64,000 nt of DNA from the NCBI RefSeq assembly GCF_001884135.1, contig NZ_MAOC01000084.1, forward strand, positions 1 to 64,000. Reading direction: 5' to 3'. The stretch is from Bacillus nitratireducens. GTDB taxonomy: Bacteria; Bacillota; Bacilli; Bacillales; Bacillaceae_G. The position numbers and the translations under genes were made by a program. Each line of letters opens with the position of its first letter. Positions within the stretch are counted from its first letter, which is position 1. Below, piece by piece: positions 36,141 to 46,829 of this stretch. The notes under the pieces are model-generated. The model was given only the letters and a program-made list of their open reading frames with translations. It searched no databases and was not told the DNA's origin.

Positions 36141-36170
36141 TTATCCATTCCTATACACACGCCAGCCTTT
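36141..36170 (-). repeat. Dispersed island repeat, copy 3 (inverted)
   Basis: Reverse complement reads AAAGGCTGGCGTGTGTATAG then GAATGGATAA; matches copies 1 and 2, opposite orientation. Confidence 0.6.
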
Positions 36171-36179
36171 AGATTTTTA

Positions 36180-36207
36180 AGCCCCAAACTAGCCCCACTT
36201 AGCCCCA
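36180..36207. repeat. Putative integrase arm-type sites, right
   Basis: Three copies of (T)AGCCCCA (36180-36186, 36190-36197, 36200-36207) about 10 bp apart, same orientation as the two copies at attL. Confidence 0.55.
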
Positions 36208-36252
36208 GTAGTATTCTTATTTATGCTCTATCTTGCAGTATAAATGATAAAT

Positions 36253-36298
36253 AAAAAAAGCCCAGAAACCTTGAATTAACAAGGGTTCTAAGGCTTTT
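36253..36298 (-). terminator. Island-supplied rpsD terminator
   Basis: Minus strand: AGCCTTAGAA.CCTTG / CAAGG.TTCTGGGCT with T7. It is a near copy of the displaced terminator at 22714 and lies just downstream of the rpsD stop, so the element replaces what it separated. Confidence 0.75.
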
Positions 36299-36312
36299 AA
36301 TACTACTCTTTG

Positions 36313-36343
36313 CAGAGTACCGAGATTAACGAGAGTAGAACTC
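36313..36343. repeat. attR core, 31-bp direct repeat
   Basis: Identical to 22772-22802. Covers rpsD codons for EFYSR plus stop and 13 bp downstream, so rpsD stays complete after integration. Confidence 0.9.
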
Positions 36344-36928
36344 TACGATTAATGCTTCGTTGATTTCAGCTGCTAACTCAGAACGCTCAGCGTGACGAGT
36401 GTAAGTAGCTTCTAACTTATCAGCATCGAAAGTTAAGTATTCTGGTACGAAGTTGTTAACTTCGATCGCTTCTTTAACAACAACAAGGCTGTTAGATTTT
36501 TCGCGAACGCTGATAGTTTGACCAGGTTTTACACGGTAAGATGGGATATCTACGCGAGATCCATCAACTGTGATGTGACCGTGGTTTACTAATTGGCGAG
36601 CTGCACGACGAGTGCGAGCTAAGCCCATACGGTAAACTAAGTTGTCAAGACGAGCTTCAAGAAGGATCATGAAGTTTTCGCCGTGCTTACCAGGCATTTT
36701 ACCTGCTTGGTCAAATGTGCGACGGAATTGACGCTCAGTCATGCCGTACATGTGACGAAGTTTTTGTTTCTCTTGTAATTGTAAACCGTATTCTGAAAGT
36801 TTCTTACGTTGGTTAGGACCGTGAGGACCTGGTGCGTAAGGGCGTTTTTCTAATTCTTTTCCTGTGCCGCTTAGAGAGATTCCAAGACGACGAGACAGTT
36901 TCCAAGCTGGACCTGTATAACGAGCCAT
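36326..36928 (-). CDS. rpsD: 30S ribosomal protein S4
   Basis: 200 aa, ATG 36928 behind AAAGGAGGAG. Seen: N-terminal [20 protein letters not shown], the helical domain with [20 protein letters not shown], and the S4 RNA-binding motif ([31 protein letters not shown]), ending [10 protein letters not shown]. Primary 16S rRNA binder and, in Bacillus, autogenous repressor of its own mRNA through the leader. Its last codons are the integration target of the island. Confidence 0.97.
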   Translation of the reverse strand: MARYTGPAWKLSRRLGISLSGTGKELEKRPYAPGPHGPNQRKKLSEYGLQLQEKQKLRHMYGMTERQFRRTFDQAGKMPGKHGENFMILLEARLDNLVYRMGLARTRRAARQLVNHGHITVDGSRVDIPSYRVKPGQTISVREKSNSLVVVKEAIEVNNFVPEYLTFDADKLEATYTRHAERSELAAEINEALIVEFYSR

Positions 36929-36944
36929 AGTTGACTCCTCCTTT

Positions 36945-37113
36945 AAAAATGTTTTTATTTACGTAAAATAAAAACAGACGTAATCGATATTTACGGGCAT
37001 TTTGTTTTCATGTACCTTCGCTCCAGCAGCAGGGAGTTACGAGATACACCTCCGTAGAGGAACAAAATACAAACGATAAACTCACATTACAAGGCTGCCT
37101 TTTTATTTTACAC
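36945..37113 (-). promoter_or_regulatory. rpsD leader, probable S4 autoregulatory RNA
   Basis: About 185 nt between the promoter and rpsD with several pairable segments: GGCAGCC near the 5' end, TCCTCTACGGAGG and CCCTGCTGCTGGAGC, then ACGTAAATA-type repeats near the start. B. subtilis rpsD is repressed by S4 binding its leader; here the structure is inferred by position and pairing only. Confidence 0.5.
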
Positions 37114-37120
37114 AAACGCT

Positions 37121-37149
37121 ATTATATCTTTTACCCAGAGTTTCGTCAA
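37121..37149 (-). promoter_or_regulatory. rpsD sigma-A promoter
   Basis: Minus strand TTGACG (37149-37144), 17-bp spacer, TATAAT (37126-37121). Confidence 0.85.
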
Positions 37150-37317
37150 GCGACTCCCTTTTTGTTTTATGCATATAAATTTTGGAAATTAACAAGAAGG
37201 AATTTAAAACAATATAAAAGAAGAGATAGAAACACAAATAAAACGCTTACATAAAATGTAGTAAAAAATGTTCATTAATTTTTTGTTGATGAATATGCGG
37301 CGATAAAGTGAAACTTT

Positions 37318-37461
37318 ACTCAGTGGTGGGGGCATCCCCCACCACTGAGTATTAGTTGAACGAATCGGGCTTTTACGGGCAGTTGATCCCCACGCCTAAC
37401 TTTTTTGCTTTCGCTGAATTTTGATGTGGGGGTCTTACTGCCCGGCCAATAGCGGGATAAA
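37318..37461 (+). repeat. bcr1-like B. cereus-group interspersed repeat
   Basis: Starts with the perfect inverted repeat ACTCAGTGGTGGGGG / CCCCCACCACTGAGT, followed by ATTAGTTGAACGAATCGGGC, GGGCAG pairing with CTGCCC, and GATCCCCAC pairing with GTGGGGGTC, ending AATAGCGGGATAAA. This matches what I remember of the roughly 155-bp mobile, structured bcr1 repeat. No clear target duplication seen. It ends about 20 bp before the megL start, inside its 5' untranslated region. Confidence 0.65.
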
Positions 37462-37482
37462 AACATAAAAGGGGATGTTTTT

Positions 37483-38658
37483 ATGAAAAAGAAGCATATG
37501 GAGACAGCGTTAATTCATCACGGTTATACATCAGAGGAACATAAGGGAAGTTTAACACCACCTTTATTTCAAACATCTACATTTACATTTGAGACTGCGC
37601 AGCAAGGAGAGGCGAGTTTCGCAGGAGTGGATCCATCGTATATTTACTCAAGACTTGGAAATCCAACTGTGAAATTATTTGAAGAACGTATGGCGGTGTT
37701 AGAAGGGGGAGAAGAAGCGCTTGCTTTCGGATCTGGCATGGCGGCTATTTCAGCAACCTTGATTGGCTTTCTAAAGGCTGGAGATCATATTATTTGTTCA
37801 AATGGATTATATGGGTGTACGTACGGTTTTTTAGAAGTGTTAGAAGAGAAGTTTATGATTACGCATTCGTTTTGTGATATGGAGACAGAGACTGATATTG
37901 AAAATAAAATTCGTCCAAATACAAAGCTCATTTTCGTTGAAACACCGATTAATCCAACGATGAAATTAATTGATTTAGAAAAGGTGATTGGGGTAGCGAA
38001 GCGCAATGACTTGCTTGTTATTGTCGATAATACATTTTGTTCACCTTATTTACAAAGACCTCTTGAACTCGGTTGTGACGCTGTTGTTCATAGTGCGACA
38101 AAATATATTGGTGGTCACGGTGATGTTGTAGCCGGTGTAACGATTTGTAAAACGAAAGCGCTAGCTGAAAAAATCCGTCCGATGCGAAAAGATATCGGTG
38201 GTATTATGGCGCCGTTTGATGCGTGGTTATTGTTACGCGGGTTAAAGACGTTAGCGGTAAGAATGGATCGTCATTGTGATAATGCAGAAAAAATTGTATC
38301 GTTCCTGAAAAATCATGACGCGGTAGAAGGTGTTTGGTACCCAGAAGGGGAATTAGCATCTCGCCAAATGAAACGTGGCGGCGGTGTTATTTCTTTTTCA
38401 ATAAAAGGCGGAAAAGAAGAGACGCAAGCGTTTATCAATGACCTTTACTTTATTACGATTGCGGTAAGTTTAGGTGATACAGAAACATTAATTCAGCATC
38501 CAGCGACGATGACGCACGCTGCGATTCCAGCTGATTTAAGAAAAGAAATGGGCATTTATGATAATTTAATACGTCTATCTGTCGGTTTAGAATCATGGGA
38601 AGATATCGTTTCTGATTTAGAGCAAGCGTTAAAGAAAATATCTACTGTGAATCAATAA
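37483..38658 (+). CDS. megL: Methionine gamma-lyase (Cys/Met-metabolism PLP enzyme)
   Basis: 391 aa. ATG 37483 behind AAAAGGGGATG. Seen: SRLGNPTVKLFEERMAVLEGG, phosphate-binding GSGMAAISA, SNGLYGCTYGFL with the Cys typical of methionine gamma-lyases (equivalent of Cys116), VDNTFCSPYLQRPLELG, and the PLP Lys in SATKYIGGHGD (about residue 208). Cleaves methionine to methanethiol, ammonia and 2-oxobutyrate. Cystathionine gamma-lyase activity cannot be fully excluded. Not in an operon; a bcr1-like repeat lies in its leader. Confidence 0.88.
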   Translation: MKKKHMETALIHHGYTSEEHKGSLTPPLFQTSTFTFETAQQGEASFAGVDPSYIYSRLGNPTVKLFEERMAVLEGGEEALAFGSGMAAISATLIGFLKAGDHIICSNGLYGCTYGFLEVLEEKFMITHSFCDMETETDIENKIRPNTKLIFVETPINPTMKLIDLEKVIGVAKRNDLLVIVDNTFCSPYLQRPLELGCDAVVHSATKYIGGHGDVVAGVTICKTKALAEKIRPMRKDIGGIMAPFDAWLLLRGLKTLAVRMDRHCDNAEKIVSFLKNHDAVEGVWYPEGELASRQMKRGGGVISFSIKGGKEETQAFINDLYFITIAVSLGDTETLIQHPATMTHAAIPADLRKEMGIYDNLIRLSVGLESWEDIVSDLEQALKKISTVNQ

Positions 38659-38660
38659 AA

Positions 38661-38713
38661 AAGAGTGAGTTATCGGTTTCGTACATGACGTACTAAATCG
38701 ACAACTCACTCTT
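38661..38713. terminator. Terminator between megL and the convergent fRMsr gene
   Basis: AAGAGTGAGTT / AACTCACTCTT outer stem with inner TCG/CGA pairs. Confidence 0.8.
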
Positions 38714-38721
38714 TTCTTTTT

Positions 38722-39201
38722 TTAAATATGTTTTAGGAGTGTTTCCACAAACTTTTCTAAATAGTGCTGATCTACTTCGTCAAAACGATTTTTTTCAGGA
38801 CTATCAATATCAAGTACACCAATGACATTTCCTTCTTTCAGAATCGGTACAACGATTTCTGAATTAGAAGCACTATCGCAAGCGATATGTCCTGGGAATT
38901 GATGAACGTCCGCCACAAGCTGCGTTGTTTTCGTTTCAGCTGCAACGCCGCAAACGCCTCGTCCAAATGGAATACGTACGCAAGCAGGCATTCCTTGGAA
39001 TGGTCCAAGAACAAGCTGATTTCCTTCTGTTACATAAAAGCCAACCCAATTCACACGATCTAAAAATTGGTTTAATAGTGCGGACGCATTTGATAAGTTT
39101 GCGACTACGTTTGGTTCGCCAGTTAATAATGCATCCAGTTGTTTAATTACTGTCTCATATTGCTCTTCACGAGATCCTGCATAACTTTCTTTTGTAAACA
39201 T
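38722..39201 (-). CDS. Free methionine-(R)-sulfoxide reductase (GAF domain)
   Basis: 159 aa from ATG 39201 with AGGGAG. Seen: single GAF domain with LVLGPFQGMPACVRIPFGRG, VCGVAAETKTTQLVADVHQF, then HIACDSASNSEIVVPI and GVLDIDSPEKNRF, including the three conserved Cys of fRMsr enzymes (YebR/YtsP). Reduces free Met-R-O with thioredoxin-type electron donors in the cytoplasm. Divergent from refZ, as in B. subtilis (ytsP/yttP). Confidence 0.9.
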   Translation of the reverse strand: MFTKESYAGSREEQYETVIKQLDALLTGEPNVVANLSNASALLNQFLDRVNWVGFYVTEGNQLVLGPFQGMPACVRIPFGRGVCGVAAETKTTQLVADVHQFPGHIACDSASNSEIVVPILKEGNVIGVLDIDSPEKNRFDEVDQHYLEKFVETLLKHI

Positions 39202-39348
39202 GGAAACAACTCCCTTTTTAGCGAGATATGTAAAACGATAGCAAAATACGATGTATTTCACATGACTTTGTCGATAGAAAATTAAAGGAATTTGTCTTAA
39301 AAGTCAAGAAATTTAAACTATAGCTGTTCAGTGAGAGGAAGTGAGCGC

Positions 39349-39987
39349 ATGAAACAGACGAAACAAAAAGTAATTGATGCGGCAATATCGTTGTTTAACA
39401 CGAAAGGTTATGATGGAACGTCGGTGCGAGAAATTGCAAAGCGAGCGGATGTGAATGTAGCGAATATTTCATATTATTTTGCTGGAAAGCAAGGTTTATT
39501 AGAACAGCTTATTACTGACTTTTTAGAAGGATATATTCATGTAATTGAAACGTCATTTGAACAGAGAGAATATTTATCGGCCAAAGATGTGATGGCGCAA
39601 ATGGTGCGCGGAATTTTACGATATCAATTTGATAATAGAGAACTGACACGTTTTTTTTATAGAGAGCTTTCGCTTGATACGACATTAATTCGTGAAGTGA
39701 TGACCGTTTATTTTTCTAGAGAAAGATATTATATAGAGCAAATCATTAAAAAGGGACAAATGAAACAAGAGTTTAAAAAGGTATCTTTTACAATGTTTAT
39801 GACGCAATTAAAAGGCATGATAAATATGCCGTTTTTATATCCGCAATATATATCAGAAGTGTTGCATTCTTTTCCGTCCGAGACATTTTTCCTAGAAATG
39901 TACACGAAAGAAATTGAGCAATGGATGGAACAGACATTATATAAAGCGAATATGTACTATGAATTGCCAAGAGCTGTTCATATGTGA
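39349..39987 (+). CDS. refZ: TetR-family regulator RefZ
   Basis: 212 aa from ATG 39349 (AGAGGAAGTG). Seen: TetR HTH at residues 1-50 (VIDAAISLFNTKGYDGTSVR, EIAKRADVNVANISYYFAGK) and a ligand/dimer domain with ELTRFFYRELSLDTTLIREV, close to B. subtilis RefZ (YttP). Known: RefZ binds motifs near the origin and affects FtsZ positioning during sporulation. Gene order ytsP-refZ-ezrA is conserved apart from two inserted genes, the EamA and LysR genes. Confidence 0.85.
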   Translation: MKQTKQKVIDAAISLFNTKGYDGTSVREIAKRADVNVANISYYFAGKQGLLEQLITDFLEGYIHVIETSFEQREYLSAKDVMAQMVRGILRYQFDNRELTRFFYRELSLDTTLIREVMTVYFSRERYYIEQIIKKGQMKQEFKKVSFTMFMTQLKGMINMPFLYPQYISEVLHSFPSETFFLEMYTKEIEQWMEQTLYKANMYYELPRAVHM

Positions 39988-40024
39988 AAAATCCCCACCT
40001 AACGAACTGAGGTGGGGATTTTTA
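39986..40024. terminator. Bidirectional terminator, refZ / EamA gene
   Basis: AAAAATCCCCACCT / AGGTGGGGATTTTT. Confidence 0.9.
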
Positions 40025-40943
40025 TGTCTTGTTTTCTTTGCCATAAATTGTTGCATAATAGCGCAATAATTGTTAATGAGGCGCCGGCAATTTCAATTTT
40101 GTCGACTGTATAACCTCGAAAGATAGAACCGATAAGTGCAAGTACAGGAACTAAATTCATAAATAATATGCCGTTAATAGATGAAATATATCGATTCCCC
40201 GTGTTCCAGCAAAATACAGCGATAACGCCGGCGATAATCGACATATAAAAGAGTTCAAAACGAACGCTCATAAGTGTAGATAATGATGGTACATTAACGA
40301 CGTTTGTGTAAGTTAAGAAAGTGACAATAATGATGAGTGAAATTGAGCCGAATAAACAAGTTAGCGTCGTATACCTGAGTGGTGACCAAGATTGAAAACG
40401 AGCACCGCCGTTCGTGTAAATTACCCAGCAAGTAACGCCGCATAACATAAATATATTTGTTGATAAGTGGCTTGCTGCTCCAAATAATAAATGAATATTT
40501 CCTTTTGAAATGACAAGCATAACACCGAGTAATGCAACGAACATACAAAGAAATGTGTAATTTTGTGGGCGTTTGTTTTTTGTTATCCACTGCAATAATA
40601 AAGCGATGAGTGGCATAAGAGACTGAATCATCGCGGCATGGATGGCTCCAGAAGGCCCGGCAAGTTGTTGGCCATAAAAAATTAGAAAACCATATCCAGC
40701 GAAACCGACTGTTCCGTAAAAGAATAAAGAAAGTGTTCTTTTTTCTAAGCGGAGTGAAGTTTTTCCTTCAGTAATGAATAGCAAAATAAGAAAAATAATA
40801 GCTGCAGATCCGTATCGGATAGTTGTGAAGAAGAACGGATCGATAAATTGCAAGGCATTTGCCATTACAGGAAACATAAATCCCCAAGCAGTTACAGCAA
40901 GCAGGCATAGAAGAGAGCCGAGTAGTATTTGTTTTTTGTCCAA
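39999..40943 (-). CDS. EamA/DMT-superfamily transporter
   Basis: 314 aa from TTG 40943, since AAAGGAG is at normal spacing from it and only one base from ATG 40952. Seen: ten TM segments in two EamA repeats (LLGSLLCLLAVTAWGFMFPV ... and CGVTCWVIYTNGGARFQSW ...), with the typical GFMFP and AWGxxxP elements. Exports small metabolites or amino acids; substrate unknown. Divergent from a LysR regulator, which probably controls it. Confidence 0.85.
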   Translation of the reverse strand: MDKKQILLGSLLCLLAVTAWGFMFPVMANALQFIDPFFFTTIRYGSAAIIFLILLFITEGKTSLRLEKRTLSLFFYGTVGFAGYGFLIFYGQQLAGPSGAIHAAMIQSLMPLIALLLQWITKNKRPQNYTFLCMFVALLGVMLVISKGNIHLLFGAASHLSTNIFMLCGVTCWVIYTNGGARFQSWSPLRYTTLTCLFGSISLIIIVTFLTYTNVVNVPSLSTLMSVRFELFYMSIIAGVIAVFCWNTGNRYISSINGILFMNLVPVLALIGSIFRGYTVDKIEIAGASLTIIALLCNNLWQRKQDIKIPTSVR

Positions 40944-41067
40944 GAGTTTCATTCTCCTTTACATTTCGTTATAGTAAGTTGATGAAATAAGTATAGAGAT
41001 TGATTCTTCTTAAAAGGAAATATCGATTTTTTATGACAGTTATAACTTTTTGTTAGAGGTGTGTATG

Positions 41068-41910
41068 ATGGATTTGGAGGCAGTACGATCGTTTATTGAA
41101 GTAAAGCAAACGCGAAGTTTATCGAAGGCGAGTAAACTTTTACATATTTCACAACCAGCGCTTAGTAAACAAATTCAAAGATTAGAAGCGGATTTAGAGG
41201 TTACTTTACTCAAGCGTTCCGCGCAAGGAGTGGAGTTAACAGAGGCTGGAGAGTTATTTATAACAAGAATGTTACCGATTCTGGAACACATACATGAAGT
41301 GAAAGCCGAAATGAAGAAATTTCAAGAGAAGCGGAAAATTTCTATAGGCATATTGCCAAGTTTAGCAGCGCATTACATCTCAAAATGTAAAGATATATTA
41401 GGTGACGGATTCGAAGTAGAATGGAAAATTGAGCATACGAAAGTACTAATGGGACTCTTTAAAGAACGGAAGATTGAAGCGATGTTCGTCGATTCAGTAG
41501 TAGAAGACGTTACGTGTATAAAAGAAGTGCGAGAAGAAAAAATTGTTTGTGTAGTTTCAAATGATCATCTTTATAAAGAGAAAAAAGTGATCCGAATGGA
41601 AGATTTGCAAAATGAAAAGTTAATCGTATATCCAGAAATCTGTGATGTAAGGAAAATGATTACGAATATGTTTCAAGGGATAGGTGCGAAACCAATCATT
41701 GCATTTGAAACGTCTTATGCAGAACCGATGCTTGCGATGGTAGGAGCTGGACTTGGTATAACGTTGCTTCCGGAAACCGCTGTACAGCAAGCGGTAATGC
41801 AAGGTAACGTGCGTGCGATTTCTGTAGAACCACCACTAACACGAAAAATTTATTTCGTATCTCATCTGAAAGAGTGCTCGTTCTTGCGTTCATTTGAGGC
41901 TGGAGAATGA
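41068..41910 (+). CDS. LysR-family transcriptional regulator
   Basis: 280 aa from ATG 41068 (TAGAGGTG at 7 nt). Seen: N-terminal winged HTH (LEAVRSFIEVKQTRSLSKAS, KLLHISQPALSKQIQRLEAD) and a substrate-binding domain starting KISIGILPSLAAHY with ML AMVGAGLGITLLPE near the end. Divergent from the EamA transporter, so most likely its activator or repressor. Inducer unknown. Confidence 0.88.
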   Translation: MDLEAVRSFIEVKQTRSLSKASKLLHISQPALSKQIQRLEADLEVTLLKRSAQGVELTEAGELFITRMLPILEHIHEVKAEMKKFQEKRKISIGILPSLAAHYISKCKDILGDGFEVEWKIEHTKVLMGLFKERKIEAMFVDSVVEDVTCIKEVREEKIVCVVSNDHLYKEKKVIRMEDLQNEKLIVYPEICDVRKMITNMFQGIGAKPIIAFETSYAEPMLAMVGAGLGITLLPETAVQQAVMQGNVRAISVEPPLTRKIYFVSHLKECSFLRSFEAGE

Positions 41911-42033
41911 AATAAGCGGAATGTTGAGAAAGATTACAAGTGCATTTAAAGAAACATGAAATTTTAAAAAAAACTAGGTCAAAAACACGTCATAACATGG
42001 TATGATTAGTACATTGTTAGTTGTTAAATATAG

Positions 42034-43846
<1,813 letters not shown>

Positions 43847-43999
43847 TGTAATTTTGGAGGCGATGTTGCTATAATGAATAGCGGAATACAGTAAGGTTAT
43901 TCGTTTTAAAATATAACGGAACCTTTGAGTAGTTTTAGCGTAATTACACGTATTTATGATATGATTATACGATGTGACAGCGCTGAAAGGGGAAGAACG

Positions 44000-45142
44000 A
44001 TGATCTATTTTGATAATAGTGCGACGACAAAGCCATATCCAGAAGCTCTTCAATCTTACGTAACGGTTGCAGGGAAATATTTTGGAAATCCTTCTTCTAT
44101 TCATTCGCTTGGAGGAGAGGCAGAGCGTCTATTAACACAATCGAGAACGATTGCAGCACAGCTCCTTCACGTTAAACCTTCTGAAATTATTTTCACATCG
44201 GGTGGAACGGAAGGGAATAACCTTGCGATTAAAGGAATAGCGATGAGGAATCGTTCGCGCGGTAAACATATCATTACAACAAATATTGAACACGCGTCTG
44301 TGTTTGAGGCATATAAACAATTAGAGGATCTCGGTTTTGATGTAACATATTTACCGGTTAACGAGCACGGTGTTGTATCGGTAGAGGATGTAAAACGAGC
44401 GCTTCGTGAAGATACGATTCTTGTGTCAATTATTCACGTGAACAACGAGACTGGAGCGATTCAGCCTGTTGCTGAAATTGGAACAATGTTATCGAACTAT
44501 CCGAAAATAAGATTCCACGTGGACCATGTGCAAGGGATAGGAAAAGTACCGCTTGATTTATACGCTTCTCATATTGACCTTTGTTCAATATCTGGGCATA
44601 AATTTCATAGCGTAAAGGGGACAGGTCTTCTTTACGTACGTGATGGTGTAAGGTTAGATCCAATCTTATCAGGTGGTCAACAAGAGCTTAAGTATCGTTC
44701 AGGAACAGAAAATTTACCTGGTATTGTAGCGATGGTAAAAGCACTTCGTATGACGATGGAGCAAGTGAAAGAAAAGGTAGTTCATTTGCAAAATTTACAA
44801 GCAGAGCTTGTCCGTGTCTTTAAAGAGATGGAAGATGTAACGATTAATACGTCACTTGAATATGCGGCACCGCACATTTTAAATGTATCATTTGTTGGTT
44901 TAAAACCAGAAGTGGTCGTTCATGCTTTAGAAGAGCATGGTGTATATGTATCAACGAAGTCTGCTTGTTCTTCAAAAGCAAATGAAGTGAGCCGAGTACT
45001 AGTGTCAATGGGAATACCGCATGCCGCAGCTGCAAGCGCAATCCGCATTAGTCTAGCACCGGAAAACACGATGGAAGAAGTAAAACAATTTGAAGGTATT
45101 GTTAAAGAGACGATGCCAAAATTATATGAAGTGATGAGGTAA
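44000..45142 (+). CDS. nifZ: Cysteine desulfurase (NifZ-type, ThiI partner)
   Basis: 380 aa from ATG 44000 behind AAAGGGGA; an upstream in-frame ATG gives no homologous residues. Seen: DNSATTKPYPE, TSGGTEGNNLAIKG, PLP Lys in SISGHKFHSVKGTG (about residue 203), and active-site Cys in STKSACSSKANEVS (about 324). Supplies persulfide sulfur from cysteine. In Bacillus the nifZ-thiI pair makes 4-thiouridine in tRNA. The ribosome site of thiI overlaps its stop. Confidence 0.93.
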   Translation: MIYFDNSATTKPYPEALQSYVTVAGKYFGNPSSIHSLGGEAERLLTQSRTIAAQLLHVKPSEIIFTSGGTEGNNLAIKGIAMRNRSRGKHIITTNIEHASVFEAYKQLEDLGFDVTYLPVNEHGVVSVEDVKRALREDTILVSIIHVNNETGAIQPVAEIGTMLSNYPKIRFHVDHVQGIGKVPLDLYASHIDLCSISGHKFHSVKGTGLLYVRDGVRLDPILSGGQQELKYRSGTENLPGIVAMVKALRMTMEQVKEKVVHLQNLQAELVRVFKEMEDVTINTSLEYAAPHILNVSFVGLKPEVVVHALEEHGVYVSTKSACSSKANEVSRVLVSMGIPHAAAASAIRISLAPENTMEEVKQFEGIVKETMPKLYEVMR

Positions 45143-46363
<1,221 letters not shown>

Positions 46364-46442
46364 ACCCATAAATTACCACATTCAAATGTGTATGAAGTCA
46401 TGTTGTTTATCACACTCTATACTCACAAGGAGGTGATACAAC

Positions 46443-46637
46443 ATGGCAAGCACAAATAAATTAGCAGTGTCTGGTGCTCAAGCAGCATTAGATCAAATGA
46501 AATACGAAATCGCTCAAGAGTTTGGTGTTCAACTTGGAGCTGATGCAACATCTCGCGCTAACGGTTCTGTTGGTGGCGAAATCACTAAACGTCTAGTTTC
46601 ACTAGCTGAGCAACAATTAGGCGGTTACCAAAAATAA
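46443..46637 (+). CDS. sspA: Alpha/beta-type small acid-soluble spore protein
   Basis: 64 aa, AAGGAGGTGAT upstream. Seen: [17 protein letters not shown] with the GPR protease cleavage region (E-I/F-A) and the DNA-binding block [20 protein letters not shown]. Saturates forespore DNA, gives UV and heat resistance, and is degraded in germination. The position after thiI agrees with B. subtilis sspA. Forespore (sigma-G) expression is expected, though I did not assign a promoter. Confidence 0.93.
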   Translation: MASTNKLAVSGAQAALDQMKYEIAQEFGVQLGADATSRANGSVGGEITKRLVSLAEQQLGGYQK

Positions 46638-46655
46638 TCCCATATACGATGGCTT

Positions 46656-46688
46656 AGAAAGAGCGGGTTCTCCCGCTCTTTCTTTTTT
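46656..46688 (+). terminator. Terminator of the SASP gene
   Basis: GAAAGAGCGGG / CCCGCTCTTTC, 4-nt loop, T run. Confidence 0.9.
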
Positions 46689-46829
46689 GTCATGGTTTAT
46701 CGATAAATCGATATAAGTTTATTCAACGGTTCGACATGGATATAAAAAAATTGTCAAAAGAAGAGGGTTCAAAATTTACTGAAAATTCTTTATTATATAA
46801 GGGAGGCATAGAAATAAAGGAGGATGTTT

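Larger units (their letters stand above)
22772..36343. mobile_element. Phage-inducible chromosomal island (phage satellite) integrated at the 3' end of rpsD
   Basis: Seen: a 31-bp direct repeat at both ends, integrase next to attL, divergent CI/Cro-like regulators, DUF771 protein, primase-helicase of the VapE class, iteron-type origin, sigma-like late regulator, TerS-like protein beside a GC-rich block, and cargo genes. No large terminase, portal, capsid, tail or lysis gene is present. Family knowledge: this module order is that of Gram-positive PICIs/SaPIs, which excise and replicate when a helper phage infects and hijack its capsids. The island is AT-richer than its flanks. Helper phage unknown. 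Confidence 0.8.

Noticed and set aside
37318-37461. Riboswitch for S-adenosylmethionine upstream of megL
   Set aside because: None of the conserved SAM-riboswitch blocks are present; the sequence instead matches a bcr1-like repeat.
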